Under the pieces are notes generated by a model. It worked only from the letters and a program-made list of their open reading frames with translations, was not told the DNA's origin and made no database searches. Positions 1 to 5,999 of a stretch of 30,437 bases of DNA are shown in pieces. The stretch is from a virus. The stretch is from positions 1-30,437 of the IMG/VR virus record IMGVR_UViG_3300009550_000043; one strand, written 5' to 3'. Made by a program: the position numbers and the translations under genes. Each line of letters begins with the position of its first letter. The stretch's first letter is position 1.

Positions 1-47
1 AGGAGTATCATATTTCCATAACGACTTACATTAGTATAAAACTTCAT
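1..47 (-). CDS. 43: DNA polymerase gp43, N-terminal fragment (cut by window edge)
   Basis: Only the first 15 complete codons are inside the window, beginning MKFYTNVSRYGNMIL. This resembles the start of marine T4-like family B replicative DNA polymerases (MKFYTNV...) and the position after regA/hsp20 fits the T4 core order 45-44-62-regA-43. The ATG at 47-45 is preceded by a strong sigma70-like promoter whose -10 box ends only 9 nt upstream, and no Shine-Dalgarno sequence is visible. The identity rests on a very short peptide plus gene order, so it is likely but not proven here. Confidence 0.7.
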   Translation of the reverse strand, partial: MKFYTNVSRYGNMIL

Positions 48-56
48 AACATGTAT

Positions 57-85
57 ATTATATCACAGTTTACAGCGTTTGTACA
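57..85 (-). promoter_or_regulatory. sigma70-like promoter of gp43
   Basis: Read on the minus strand: -35 TGTACA (80-85), 17-bp spacer, -10 TATAAT (57-62) with an extended -10 TG (TGATATAAT). The expected transcription start lies at or within a few bases of the gp43 ATG, so the mRNA may be leaderless. It belongs to the same promoter family as those of gp45, gp55, uvsY, cobS and the VWA operon. Confidence 0.75.
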
Positions 86-90
86 CTGTT

Positions 91-125
91 TTTTTCAAAA
101 AGGTTGGGGGAAGTTTCCCTCCCCC
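91..125 (-). terminator. Rho-independent-type terminator after the 48-aa gene
   Basis: On the minus strand a GGGGGA/TCCCCC stem (106-111 with 120-125) closes an 8-nt loop and is followed after four bases by a T run (97-101). It sits 14 bp after the stop of the small membrane gene and before the gp43 promoter, so it probably ends the hsp20 transcript and insulates gp43. Confidence 0.7.
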
Positions 126-138
126 GCATGATTTTGTA

Positions 139-285
139 TTACCCCATATTCCCGTATGATGATAGCCATATTAAGGCAGGTGCTAATCCTAAGATTCCTA
201 CCATAATTACTGCCATTTCCATAAAGTCTATAAGGGTCCTACCAACATCATCATACTTATCCATAAAGTGGATTATAGTTTTCAT
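139..285 (-). CDS. small membrane protein, 48 aa
   Basis: An open frame of 48 codons with an ATG at 285 and a TAA at 139. The Shine-Dalgarno GGAG (293-296) is 7 nt upstream, which strongly supports translation. The N-terminal half is polar (MKTIIHFMDKYDDVG...), followed by one hydrophobic segment at about residues 21-42 (VIMVGILGLAPALIW), so a single-pass inner-membrane protein is likely. It lies 54 bp downstream of hsp20 and just before a terminator, so it probably shares the hsp20 late transcript. I do not recognise a family. Small membrane proteins of phages can act in lysis timing, superinfection exclusion or inhibition of a host protein, but nothing here selects one of these. Confidence 0.7.
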   Translation of the reverse strand: MKTIIHFMDKYDDVGRTLIDFMEMAVIMVGILGLAPALIWLSSYGNMG

Positions 286-339
286 GATTGTTCTCCGACA
301 AATAAGTTTATTACTTTATCTGCCAGGTTTTCGCTGATA

Positions 340-798
340 CTAGCCTTTCAAATATTGCTTTTTCTTTGATGCCCCAGCAGACCCTAATTCGATCTTTCTA
401 GGACGCTTCTCTTCAGGAAGTTCTACTCTAGCATACACTACTAGTATTCCATCCGTCAAATCAGCACCGTCTATTACTACAAATTCTGAGAGTCGAAAAC
501 TTTTCTCGAATTTGCGGGACGATATACCTTTAAATGCATAATCTCGGTCATCACTAGCCATCTCACCAGATATTTTAAGGATTCCATCTTTGACTTCTAC
601 ATTGATGTCTTCCTGTCTAAATCCTGCCAAAGCTAACTCGATTAAGAATTTCTCTTCATCGACTTTTACTATGTTGTGTGGTGGATAGTTATCGTTTCCA
701 GACCTGGCACTTTGATGAATCCTTTCTAAGTCTTCGAATAAAGTATCAAATCCGACGAATAATGAACGAGGCACGTTCAAGTTATTTCTTCTTACCAT
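340..798 (-). CDS. hsp20: small heat-shock protein Hsp20 (alpha-crystallin family)
   Basis: 152 aa. The alpha-crystallin domain covers roughly residues 40-135: it contains the ALAGFRQEDINVEVKDGILKI segment and ends with the usual C-terminal LPEEKRPRKIEL, whose K-I-E-L acts as the I/V-x-I/V-like tail contact. Hsp20 proteins are ATP-independent holdases that keep unfolding proteins soluble. In marine T4-like phages an Hsp20 gene is part of the common core and sits close to regA and gp43, as here. A good Shine-Dalgarno (AGGAGG) precedes the ATG, and a TATAAATA late promoter lies about 70 bp upstream, suggesting a late role such as helping capsid or tail folding. Family assignment is firm; the client proteins are unknown. 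Confidence 0.93.
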   Translation of the reverse strand: MVRRNNLNVPRSLFVGFDTLFEDLERIHQSARSGNDNYPPHNIVKVDEEKFLIELALAGFRQEDINVEVKDGILKISGEMASDDRDYAFKGISSRKFEKSFRLSEFVVIDGADLTDGILVVYARVELPEEKRPRKIELGSAGASKKKQYLKG

Positions 799-828
799 TT
801 TTATTTCCTCCTATAAATAGCAAGGTTA

Positions 829-848
829 TATTGGGAACCGGTCCAATA
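829..848 (-). promoter_or_regulatory. hairpin in the hsp20 mRNA leader
   Basis: Inverted repeat TATTGG/CCAATA (6-bp arms, 829-834 and 843-848) with an 8-nt loop that itself contains the palindrome ACCGGT. It lies between the late promoter and the hsp20 Shine-Dalgarno, so it would form near the 5' end of that mRNA and could affect stability or translation. Confidence 0.4.
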
Positions 849-864
849 CCGCATTCCTCGATTA

Positions 865-872
865 TATTTATA
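865..872 (-). promoter_or_regulatory. T4-type late promoter for hsp20
   Basis: Exact TATAAATA on the minus strand, the T4 late -10 element recognised by the gp55 sigma factor. It is in the noncoding gap between regA and hsp20 and gives a leader of about 60 nt. Confidence 0.65.
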
Positions 873-978
873 CCAGATTATATCCTAGTTTAAATAATTT
901 TTTCACTTAGTAGCCATTTTAACTACTTTATTTATTCTACCGCATTTCATGAATTTATGAAATTTCTGTAGATAGTGT

Positions 979-1407
979 CTAATTCTCTTTTGCATTGCTG
1001 TTTCCTATGTTGTACTTAGGGCACAGCTCCCATTGGACTTTCTCTTTAAAAGGTATGACCTTTATTTGTCTCAATGGCGCTAAATCTTTAGAAGCCTCTG
1101 GGTTAATTATATTAATTAATCCCCAATCGGCGAGTAGAGTTGCAATTGTATTTCTACGTTGTACATCATTTTCTATTAGGTTAGATGGCTTTCCGTCTAA
1201 CAAAAATAGTTCTTTAAAATGTACTATAAAGTATCTACCTTGCTTGTGCAAGATATGACACGATTGAAATAGCTTATTATCTTTTCTAGATGCTACTCCA
1301 ATTCTAGTTAATGTTTCTCTTATTTTGAGAAAATCATCGGGTTCGTTCAATGTCACTTCTAACATATCAGCCGGGACCCAATTTTTTATTTGATTATCGT
1401 TTTCCAC
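979..1407 (-). CDS. regA: RegA translational repressor
   Basis: 142 aa. The segment from residue 15 (MLEVTLNEPDDFLKIRETLT...) aligns along its length with T4 RegA (122 aa), including the Q-SCHIL-K-G-Y-IVHFKE core, the RR-TIA-LL-DWGLI segment and the C-terminal PKYNIGN. RegA binds translation-initiation regions of early phage mRNAs and represses them, including its own and those of clamp-loader genes in T4. Two starts are possible. GTG at 1407 has an AGGA Shine-Dalgarno 7 nt away inside the gp62 end and gives a 14-residue N-terminal extension; ATG at 1365 matches the T4 start but lacks a visible ribosome site. I kept the GTG. It overlaps gp62 by 14 bp. Confidence 0.93.
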   Translation of the reverse strand: MENDNQIKNWVPADMLEVTLNEPDDFLKIRETLTRIGVASRKDNKLFQSCHILHKQGRYFIVHFKELFLLDGKPSNLIENDVQRRNTIATLLADWGLINIINPEASKDLAPLRQIKVIPFKEKVQWELCPKYNIGNSNAKEN

Positions 1408-1771
1408 CTTTAAATCCTTTTCGTTTCAACTCTTCTATATCTTCATTACTAAATAATTCTAAAACAGATTTAGCTTTTTCGTTGCTATACCCATAATGTT
1501 GTTTGATGAGTTCTAGGTTTTTTACATCCTGTGGTTTAACCCACTTGGACCATCTTTTCTTCTTCTTAATTATATTTATAAAAAAATCGAATTGAAGACG
1601 GTGGTCTAGGTGGTGGAACCTATTCATTTCATTAGCATATAGAATGGTATCATTAAAAAATGAGAAATTCCTATTGATAATAAATGGGTTATATCCTTTT
1701 TCAGATATATCATCTACCATAATATCCTTTTTGGATTCATTAATAGATTTTATATATTCAAATGGATTCAT
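1394..1771 (-). CDS. 62: clamp-loader small subunit gp62
   Basis: 125 aa, clearly shorter than T4 gp62 (187 aa). The start MNPFEYIKSINESKKDIM and the middle part with YNPFIINRNFSFFNDTILYANEMN resemble gp62 of T4-like phages, and the order gp45-gp44-gp62-regA confirms it. With four gp44 subunits it forms the pentameric ATPase that opens gp45 and places it on primer-template DNA. Its ATG overlaps the stop of the 58-aa coiled-coil gene (ATGA), so translation is probably coupled. The short length suggests a minimal version lacking part of the C-terminal region. A TATAAATA at 1573-1580 lies inside the gene and I treat it as chance. Confidence 0.88.
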   Translation of the reverse strand: MNPFEYIKSINESKKDIMVDDISEKGYNPFIINRNFSFFNDTILYANEMNRFHHLDHRLQFDFFINIIKKKKRWSKWVKPQDVKNLELIKQHYGYSNEKAKSVLELFSNEDIEELKRKGFKGGKR

Positions 1772-1944
1772 AGGTCTAGTGCCTTTCGTACCTGCTCATC
1801 AAGTATTTTTGCTTGTCTCTTGGATTCACTTAGTTCATTATTAAGCGCCAAGATACGTTTGTTCGCATCAGCTAATTGCTGTTGCAAAATCTTTACATTG
1901 TTTTGAAGTATTGCTACTTCAGTTTCTGCGTTAAATTCTTTCAT
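1768..1944 (-). CDS. 58-aa coiled-coil protein between gp44 and gp62
   Basis: 58 aa from the ATG at 1944. This start is chosen over an upstream ATG at 1980 because AGGAG (1955-1959) lies 10 nt before it and because it forms an ATGA overlap with the gp44 stop. The protein is almost entirely one amphipathic helix with heptad-spaced hydrophobics (EVAILQNNVKILQQQL, then RILALNNELSESKRQAKIL), so a coiled-coil dimer is expected. It is wedged between the two clamp-loader subunit genes with overlaps on both sides, which implies coordinated expression with them. Function unknown; a partner of the clamp loader is only an inference from position. Confidence 0.8.
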   Translation of the reverse strand: MKEFNAETEVAILQNNVKILQQQLADANKRILALNNELSESKRQAKILDEQVRKALDL

Positions 1945-2876
1945 TTGAAACTTACTCCTGCCATTATTTCTGTTAAACACGCAACCATGTTCAATTCATG
2001 GTCAGCCACAAAACTGTCTTTGTACTGATAATCAGCAAGAATAAGCACTACTTGTGGAATGGATTGTGGTTCTACATATTCATTCATACTATCATATATT
2101 TTCCTAAACATTGCTGTAGGTTCTATATCGATATTATCGGCAACCCATTGTCTCATCTTTCTAAAGTCTTTTGTTTTTAAATGATTCATCAAGTTATTAA
2201 CTGAGATATCATTTACGTTAACTAATATACCAGAGTCAATTTGTCCTGATGTACCATACCTTTGTAATTCATTTATTGTTCTACGAAAGTCTGGAAAGTA
2301 TTTCATAATCAATTCAGCTAGTACTTCATTCTCATATTGTACGTTTTCAGTACCAAGAATATGTTGAAGTCTAGTCATGAATTGCATGGCCATATCTTCC
2401 TTTTGACCTTTTGGTATAGCAAATTCAACTACACTACATCTTGAGTGTAATGGTTCTATAATTCTATTTTTAAAATTACAAGTTAGAATAAACCTGCAAT
2501 TGGCTGAAAACTCTTCAATAAATCCACGTAAAGCGGGTTGGGTGGACTGGGGATTTAGATAATCAGCCTCATCTAATATAACCACCTTGTATCCACCCTC
2601 TAAACTAACTGAGCTAGCAAATTGCTTTATTTTATTTCTAAGGGTATCAATACCAGACTCTTCTGAGCCATTGATAATGATATAATCTAAATTTAATTCG
2701 TTGCACAATGCTTTGGCAACTGTTGTTTTACCAGTTCCTGCAGTGCCCGTTAAGAGCATGTTTTGCAGTTCCTTTTGTTTTAATATTTGCTTAAAATCTT
2801 TTTTAAGCTGCGAGGGTAGTATACACTCGCTAATGTTAGTTGGGCGATATTTCTCAACCCATAAAAATTCTTTCAT
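1941..2876 (-). CDS. 44: clamp-loader large subunit gp44 (AAA+ ATPase)
   Basis: 311 aa, close to T4 gp44 (319 aa). It shows WVEKYRPT at the N terminus, Walker A GTAGTGKT (residues 44-51), Walker B ILDEAD (100-105) and the SRC arginine-finger motif (145-147), followed by the C-terminal collar region. gp44 subunits bind and hydrolyse ATP to load the gp45 clamp for DNA polymerase gp43. The Shine-Dalgarno AAAGGA stands about 8 nt from the ATG. The gene follows a GC-rich hairpin after the 89-aa gene, and its stop overlaps the next small gene. Confidence 0.97.
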   Translation of the reverse strand: MKEFLWVEKYRPTNISECILPSQLKKDFKQILKQKELQNMLLTGTAGTGKTTVAKALCNELNLDYIIINGSEESGIDTLRNKIKQFASSVSLEGGYKVVILDEADYLNPQSTQPALRGFIEEFSANCRFILTCNFKNRIIEPLHSRCSVVEFAIPKGQKEDMAMQFMTRLQHILGTENVQYENEVLAELIMKYFPDFRRTINELQRYGTSGQIDSGILVNVNDISVNNLMNHLKTKDFRKMRQWVADNIDIEPTAMFRKIYDSMNEYVEPQSIPQVVLILADYQYKDSFVADHELNMVACLTEIMAGVSFK

Positions 2877-2898
2877 AATATAATCCTTTCAAATGTGT

Positions 2899-2917
2899 GC
2901 GGGGACTTTCACCCCGC
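2899..2917 (-). terminator. GC-rich hairpin between the 89-aa gene and gp44
   Basis: Perfect GCGGGG/CCCCGC stem with a 7-nt loop, six bases after the stop of the 89-aa gene. There is no U run after it on the minus strand, so it may be a partial terminator, an RNA-processing or mRNA-stabilising structure rather than a classical intrinsic terminator. Confidence 0.5.
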
Positions 2918-2923
2918 GTGATA

Positions 2924-3193
2924 TTAACTGTCTGAATCTTCTTCAGGAGTTTCAACTACAGGTACTTCACCTTCGGGTGCTTCACCATCTTTGGGTGCAG
3001 CCGCATTTACAAATGCCACCACTCTACTTCTTAAACCACCAACGGATTCAAGTTCAGGCCCTTCAAAGGCACCCCTTTTAGAGCACAGATCAATTATCTG
3101 TACTATAGTTGCTACGTCCTGGAGAGAAAGTCCAGTATCTTGACCACCTTCTACTGGTGCATCAACATTTTCAGTTTGTACTTCATCACTCAT
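2924..3193 (-). CDS. conserved-type hypothetical protein, 89 aa, late gene
   Basis: 89 aa. The middle (residues about 20-65, GLSLQDVATIVQIIDLCSKRG and GGLRSRVVAFVNAAA) is predicted helical, and both ends are acidic and rich in E, P and D, so a small helical core with disordered tails is likely. It has a strong AGGAGG ribosome site and its own TATAAATA late promoter overlapping the gp45 stop, so it is probably made late and perhaps abundantly, unlike its early-gene neighbours. I recall similar small proteins beside gp44/gp45 in marine T4-like phages but cannot name a function. Confidence 0.8.
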   Translation of the reverse strand: MSDEVQTENVDAPVEGGQDTGLSLQDVATIVQIIDLCSKRGAFEGPELESVGGLRSRVVAFVNAAAPKDGEAPEGEVPVVETPEEDSDS

Positions 3194-3223
3194 AATGTCC
3201 TCCTAGGTTTTAGACTTATTTTA

Positions 3224-3231
3224 TATTTATA
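3224..3231 (-). promoter_or_regulatory. T4-type late promoter for the 89-aa gene
   Basis: Exact TATAAATA on the minus strand, overlapping the TAA stop codon of gp45. It stands about 30 bp before the ATG at 3193, leaving room for a short leader with the AGGAGG site. Confidence 0.65.
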
Positions 3232-3922
3232 CATGAAAAACTGAGTTTTTCTCTAATGCAATAAAATATTCCACTGGATAATTGCTATTTGTCCAATTCG
3301 ATATTAATTTTGAAGATATACTTACAAAGTAATCTCCTGGTAGCAATTTCAAGTTTGGTATACTTATTACAAAATCAAATTCGTTTTTACACGAATTATC
3401 TTTATCCAACTCTATATCGAACGAATTAGAGGTGGCGTCTCTGCCATCGGAAACTTTAGCTGTTATAACTCCATTGCTTCCGGATAGCGTCAATTCAGTA
3501 TGTCCAAGAACTGCAGCTGCTTTACGTATTTGAGCCATTACATCTTCTGCAATGTTAACACCAAGCTCTGCATTTGGCATCTGAATATCTTTTTGAGGTG
3601 TGGTTAAAATATCCTGTTCAGCAAAGAAGTAATTTATCTTTTGCTGATTGGCTAGTTTATTCCCACCCACTGTATTGCTGATTACGACCGACTTTTCTTG
3701 AAAATCGACTTGAGGGTTTTCAATAAGACCATATACTGACAAGAACTCGTTTAAATCATAGATTCCAAACTCTTGTGGAAAGTCTTCTACAATTTCAGCT
3801 GTTGCCATTATTGTTTTAGCTTCCGATATGGTACTCACCCTTTGGCCTGGTTTCAATACCAAGTTGGGATTAATCGTTGCAAAGTTTTTTAACACATTAA
3901 GTGTATCATCAGATAGTATCAT
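3227..3922 (-). CDS. 45: sliding clamp gp45
   Basis: 231 aa against 228 in T4. The N terminus (LNVLKNFATINPNLVLKPGQ), the FGIYDLNEFLSVYGLI segment, and the C-terminal LKLLPGDYFVSISSK and VEYFIALE match T4 gp45. It forms the trimeric ring that tethers DNA polymerase gp43 to DNA and, on DNA, also activates gp55-dependent late transcription. It has its own sigma70-like promoter 26 bp upstream and an AGGA ribosome site, which separates it from the cobS operon. Confidence 0.95.
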   Translation of the reverse strand: MILSDDTLNVLKNFATINPNLVLKPGQRVSTISEAKTIMATAEIVEDFPQEFGIYDLNEFLSVYGLIENPQVDFQEKSVVISNTVGGNKLANQQKINYFFAEQDILTTPQKDIQMPNAELGVNIAEDVMAQIRKAAAVLGHTELTLSGSNGVITAKVSDGRDATSNSFDIELDKDNSCKNEFDFVISIPNLKLLPGDYFVSISSKLISNWTNSNYPVEYFIALEKNSVFHV

Positions 3923-3947
3923 ATTTTTTTCCTCATAATATTTATCT

Positions 3948-3976
3948 ATTATATCACATTTTTGAGTGTGTGTACA
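3948..3976 (-). promoter_or_regulatory. sigma70-like promoter of gp45
   Basis: Minus strand: -35 TGTACA (3971-3976), 17-bp spacer, extended -10 TGATATAAT with TATAAT at 3948-3953. Followed by an AT-rich leader with AGGA before the gp45 ATG. Confidence 0.75.
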
Positions 3977-3979
3977 CTG

Positions 3980-4444
3980 TTATTTTTTGAACCTTTTATG
4001 TACTGATAGACTTTTTGATAAATCTAACATTGCATTAGTTAGTTCAGGCTTATCGATTGTTTGTACATAATCCATTTGATTAATACCATACAACCTTCCA
4101 CTAGTTCCATTCATTTTCAAATCTGAAAACTCATCGGCATAGTATTCGTAAACTCTAATTTTATCTTCTGGTTTTTCTGGTATTCTTACCCAAAAGTTAT
4201 AATCAACACCATCTAATTTTTTGAATTGTGTTTTATCTATAAACAATCCTTGGTGTTTAAAATTTAATCTCATTGTTTTTACTTCGTAGATTTTCTCTAC
4301 TTTCTTTCCGTCAACCATTTCAGTAATGGTTCCGTCCTTAGTACTATCAAACCAATCGTCGGTTTTCTTAGCACCATGTATAATATCAGCAATTATTTTC
4401 TCGCCCATTGCTCCAAGGGTCACTGGTTTTTTATCTGTTGTCAT
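3980..4444 (-). CDS. uncharacterised protein, possible PD-(D/E)xK nuclease fold
   Basis: 154 aa. Not confidently recognised. The spacing of acidic residues suggests a PD-(D/E)xK-type nuclease core: GEKIIADI helix with E15, an aspartate pair in WFDSTKDGT (D33, D37), then YEVKTMR (E54-V-K56) and a following helix with TQFKKL (Q73). After this come two likely strands (DYNFWVRIP and KIRVYEYYA). It overlaps the DUF3310 gene upstream by 14 bp and belongs to the cobS operon, just before the gp45 promoter. The nuclease reading is an inference from motif pattern alone; a structure-based search could easily overturn it. Confidence 0.75.
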   Translation of the reverse strand: MTTDKKPVTLGAMGEKIIADIIHGAKKTDDWFDSTKDGTITEMVDGKKVEKIYEVKTMRLNFKHQGLFIDKTQFKKLDGVDYNFWVRIPEKPEDKIRVYEYYADEFSDLKMNGTSGRLYGINQMDYVQTIDKPELTNAMLDLSKSLSVHKRFKK

Positions 4445-4712
4445 GTTCGTGTAAAGCTATAATAGAATAATGGAGTACTTTCATTAAGTCACGACGTGCA
4501 TCTTCTGGCGTCCCCTTTTTACCATACCTTTGCGCATACTTTAAAATGTTTCCAATTGCAAAACCTATACCATGACCGCAGTCAGATATAAATTCTGTAG
4601 ATTGAAATTTGTTTTTAGAGTAGTGACCTTCATAGGTTTTATCAATATAGGTTTGGAGCTCTTTTATGAGAGCCCCTTCGCTAAACTTGTAATCTATTTT
4701 TTTATTAAACAT
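4431..4712 (-). CDS. DUF3310-type phage protein, 93 aa
   Basis: 93 aa. The segment GFAIGNILKYAQRYGKKG followed by a D-L-K-V-L-H-Y helix matches the pattern of DUF3310 (SaV-like) proteins common in phages, in which a G-N-x-x-K-Y-x-x-R-x-G-K-K-G core precedes a lysine-rich helix. These proteins are often found near nucleotide-metabolism or replication genes, but their function is not established. Its ATG overlaps the cobS stop by 8 bp and its stop overlaps the next gene by 14 bp, so the three are translated as one unit. Confidence 0.8.
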   Translation of the reverse strand: MFNKKIDYKFSEGALIKELQTYIDKTYEGHYSKNKFQSTEFISDCGHGIGFAIGNILKYAQRYGKKGTPEDARRDLMKVLHYSIIALHEHDNR

Positions 4713-5904
4713 AATCTTCCATATCGTTTATGTCATCATTGACTTCATCTACTTCTGGTGTTTGTACAAGTGATGGGTCATTGTTTGTGACTTTATCATA
4801 TAAATCTAAGAAAGCTGCTTTGGTATCTTCATCAAACCTTGAGATACATAAGTCAATTGCTTTATCGACTTTTCCAAAGATTGCATATGTTTGTACAATA
4901 TGGCAAAGTCTTCTTGTTGAAATAACTTCATCTACACCATCATCGTAAAAAGTTTTTCTTATGATATCAGCCCATGTGACTAAGTTTTGAGCTAGCTCAT
5001 CAGCAGTAATATCACCTTTAGCATCAGATGGAATGTATTTATCCATGTGCTTAAGTACAATTTTCTTTTCAATATTAATTGATGCAAACTTTTGGTCAAC
5101 TGATACTGTAAATCTTTCAAGGAAAGCTTCATCAATTATAGAAGCTGCTGTAAATCTACCATCATCAGAACCTTTACCTTTTGTATTGGCTGTGGCTATA
5201 ACATTAAATCCATTAGCAGGCTCAATAACTTCTCCAGTCTTTTTAACAAGTACGGGTTTACCTTCAAGGATTCCTTGTAAGCACATAATTTTATTTGTAG
5301 CTCTATCGATTTCATCCAATAAAAGGATTGCGCCATTTTCCATAGCTTTAAGTACTGGCCCTTTGGCAAATACAGTTTCTCCATTAACAAGTCTAAATCC
5401 ACCCAATAAGTCATCCTCATCAGTCTCAGGGTTTATTTGAACTCTAATGAATTCCTTACCAAGCTTTGCACAAGCTTGTTCAACCATGAAAGTTTTTCCA
5501 TTACCGGAAAGACCACTGATGTATGTTGGATAGAACATTCCAGACTTGACAATTTTTACTATGTCATGGTATGGACCCCAAGGTACGAATGTGTTATCAA
5601 CCTTAGCATATGTTTTTTCATCATTAACTACAGATTGAACCATTCTAGCTGCAGCTGTTGGAACAACTTCAACTTCGGTTTGTACATCATCCCTAAGTGG
5701 AATGATTAAACCAGCCAAATCGTATGTGCCGATTTTGACTCTATTTGATTTGTCAAAGATAGGACCGTAATCCTTTCCTTTGTATCCAAACGATAATCCA
5801 ACATCAACAATTTGTTGTTTTCTGAATTGGGTTTGGTCAGGATATCTCGAAATGAGTTCCTTTAAGATTACCTCGGTTTGAGGTTGTATATTCACGTTTT
5901 TCAT
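4705..5904 (-). CDS. cobS: CobS/MoxR-like AAA+ ATPase
   Basis: 399 aa. An N-terminal region of about 100 residues precedes an AAA+ module with Walker A GLSGNGKT (131-138), the loop INPETDEDDLLGGF, Walker B LLLDEID (194-200), sensor-1 ATAN (237-240), the segment GKGSDDGRF and the arginine-finger ERF (263-265). This arrangement is that of the MoxR/CbbQ/CobS class. Marine T4-like phages carry such a gene annotated as CobS, the ATPase partner of CobT in cobaltochelatase. No CobN is present, so a role in cobalamin synthesis is uncertain. It follows the VWA/protease-like gene and has a nearly identical promoter, which suggests the two proteins act together as an ATPase plus VWA-adaptor machine. AAGGAG precedes the ATG. 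Confidence 0.9.
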   Translation of the reverse strand: MKNVNIQPQTEVILKELISRYPDQTQFRKQQIVDVGLSFGYKGKDYGPIFDKSNRVKIGTYDLAGLIIPLRDDVQTEVEVVPTAAARMVQSVVNDEKTYAKVDNTFVPWGPYHDIVKIVKSGMFYPTYISGLSGNGKTFMVEQACAKLGKEFIRVQINPETDEDDLLGGFRLVNGETVFAKGPVLKAMENGAILLLDEIDRATNKIMCLQGILEGKPVLVKKTGEVIEPANGFNVIATANTKGKGSDDGRFTAASIIDEAFLERFTVSVDQKFASINIEKKIVLKHMDKYIPSDAKGDITADELAQNLVTWADIIRKTFYDDGVDEVISTRRLCHIVQTYAIFGKVDKAIDLCISRFDEDTKAAFLDLYDKVTNNDPSLVQTPEVDEVNDDINDMEDYV

Positions 5905-5941
5905 AATATAATTAACTCCTTATTTTTATTATATACTATCT

Positions 5942-5974
5942 ATTATACACCGTTTTTCTGCAAATGTAAACGGT
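5942..5974 (-). promoter_or_regulatory. promoter with overlapping inverted repeat, cobS
   Basis: Minus strand: -35 TTTACA (5965-5970), 17-bp spacer, -10 TATAAT (5942-5947). Perfect 7-bp inverted repeat ACCGTTT/AAACGGT (5949-5955 and 5968-5974, 12 bp between) spans the spacer and -35 box, like an operator. Almost the same block occurs at 8313-8345. Confidence 0.75.
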
Positions 5975-5999
5975 TTTTTCACTTTTTTTTCAATTATTT

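Noticed and set aside
104-337. 77-codon plus-strand frame near the left end
   Set aside because: It lies opposite the 48-aa minus-strand gene and the terminator, has no ribosome site and an unlikely composition.
901-950. 15-codon frame (MKCGRINKVVK...) between regA and hsp20
   Set aside because: No ribosome site and very short; it lies upstream of the hsp20 late promoter.
945-962. TTTCAT/ATGAAA inverted repeat after regA
   Set aside because: AT-rich stem with no T run on the minus strand; too weak to call a terminator.
1573-1580. TATAAATA on the minus strand inside gp62
   Set aside because: It falls in codons for F-I-N-I in an AT-rich gene; nothing nearby suggests a separate late transcript for regA, so chance is likely.
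5033-5440. 135-codon plus-strand frame opposite cobS
   Set aside because: It is the mirror of a conserved AAA domain; long complementary frames are common opposite such genes.
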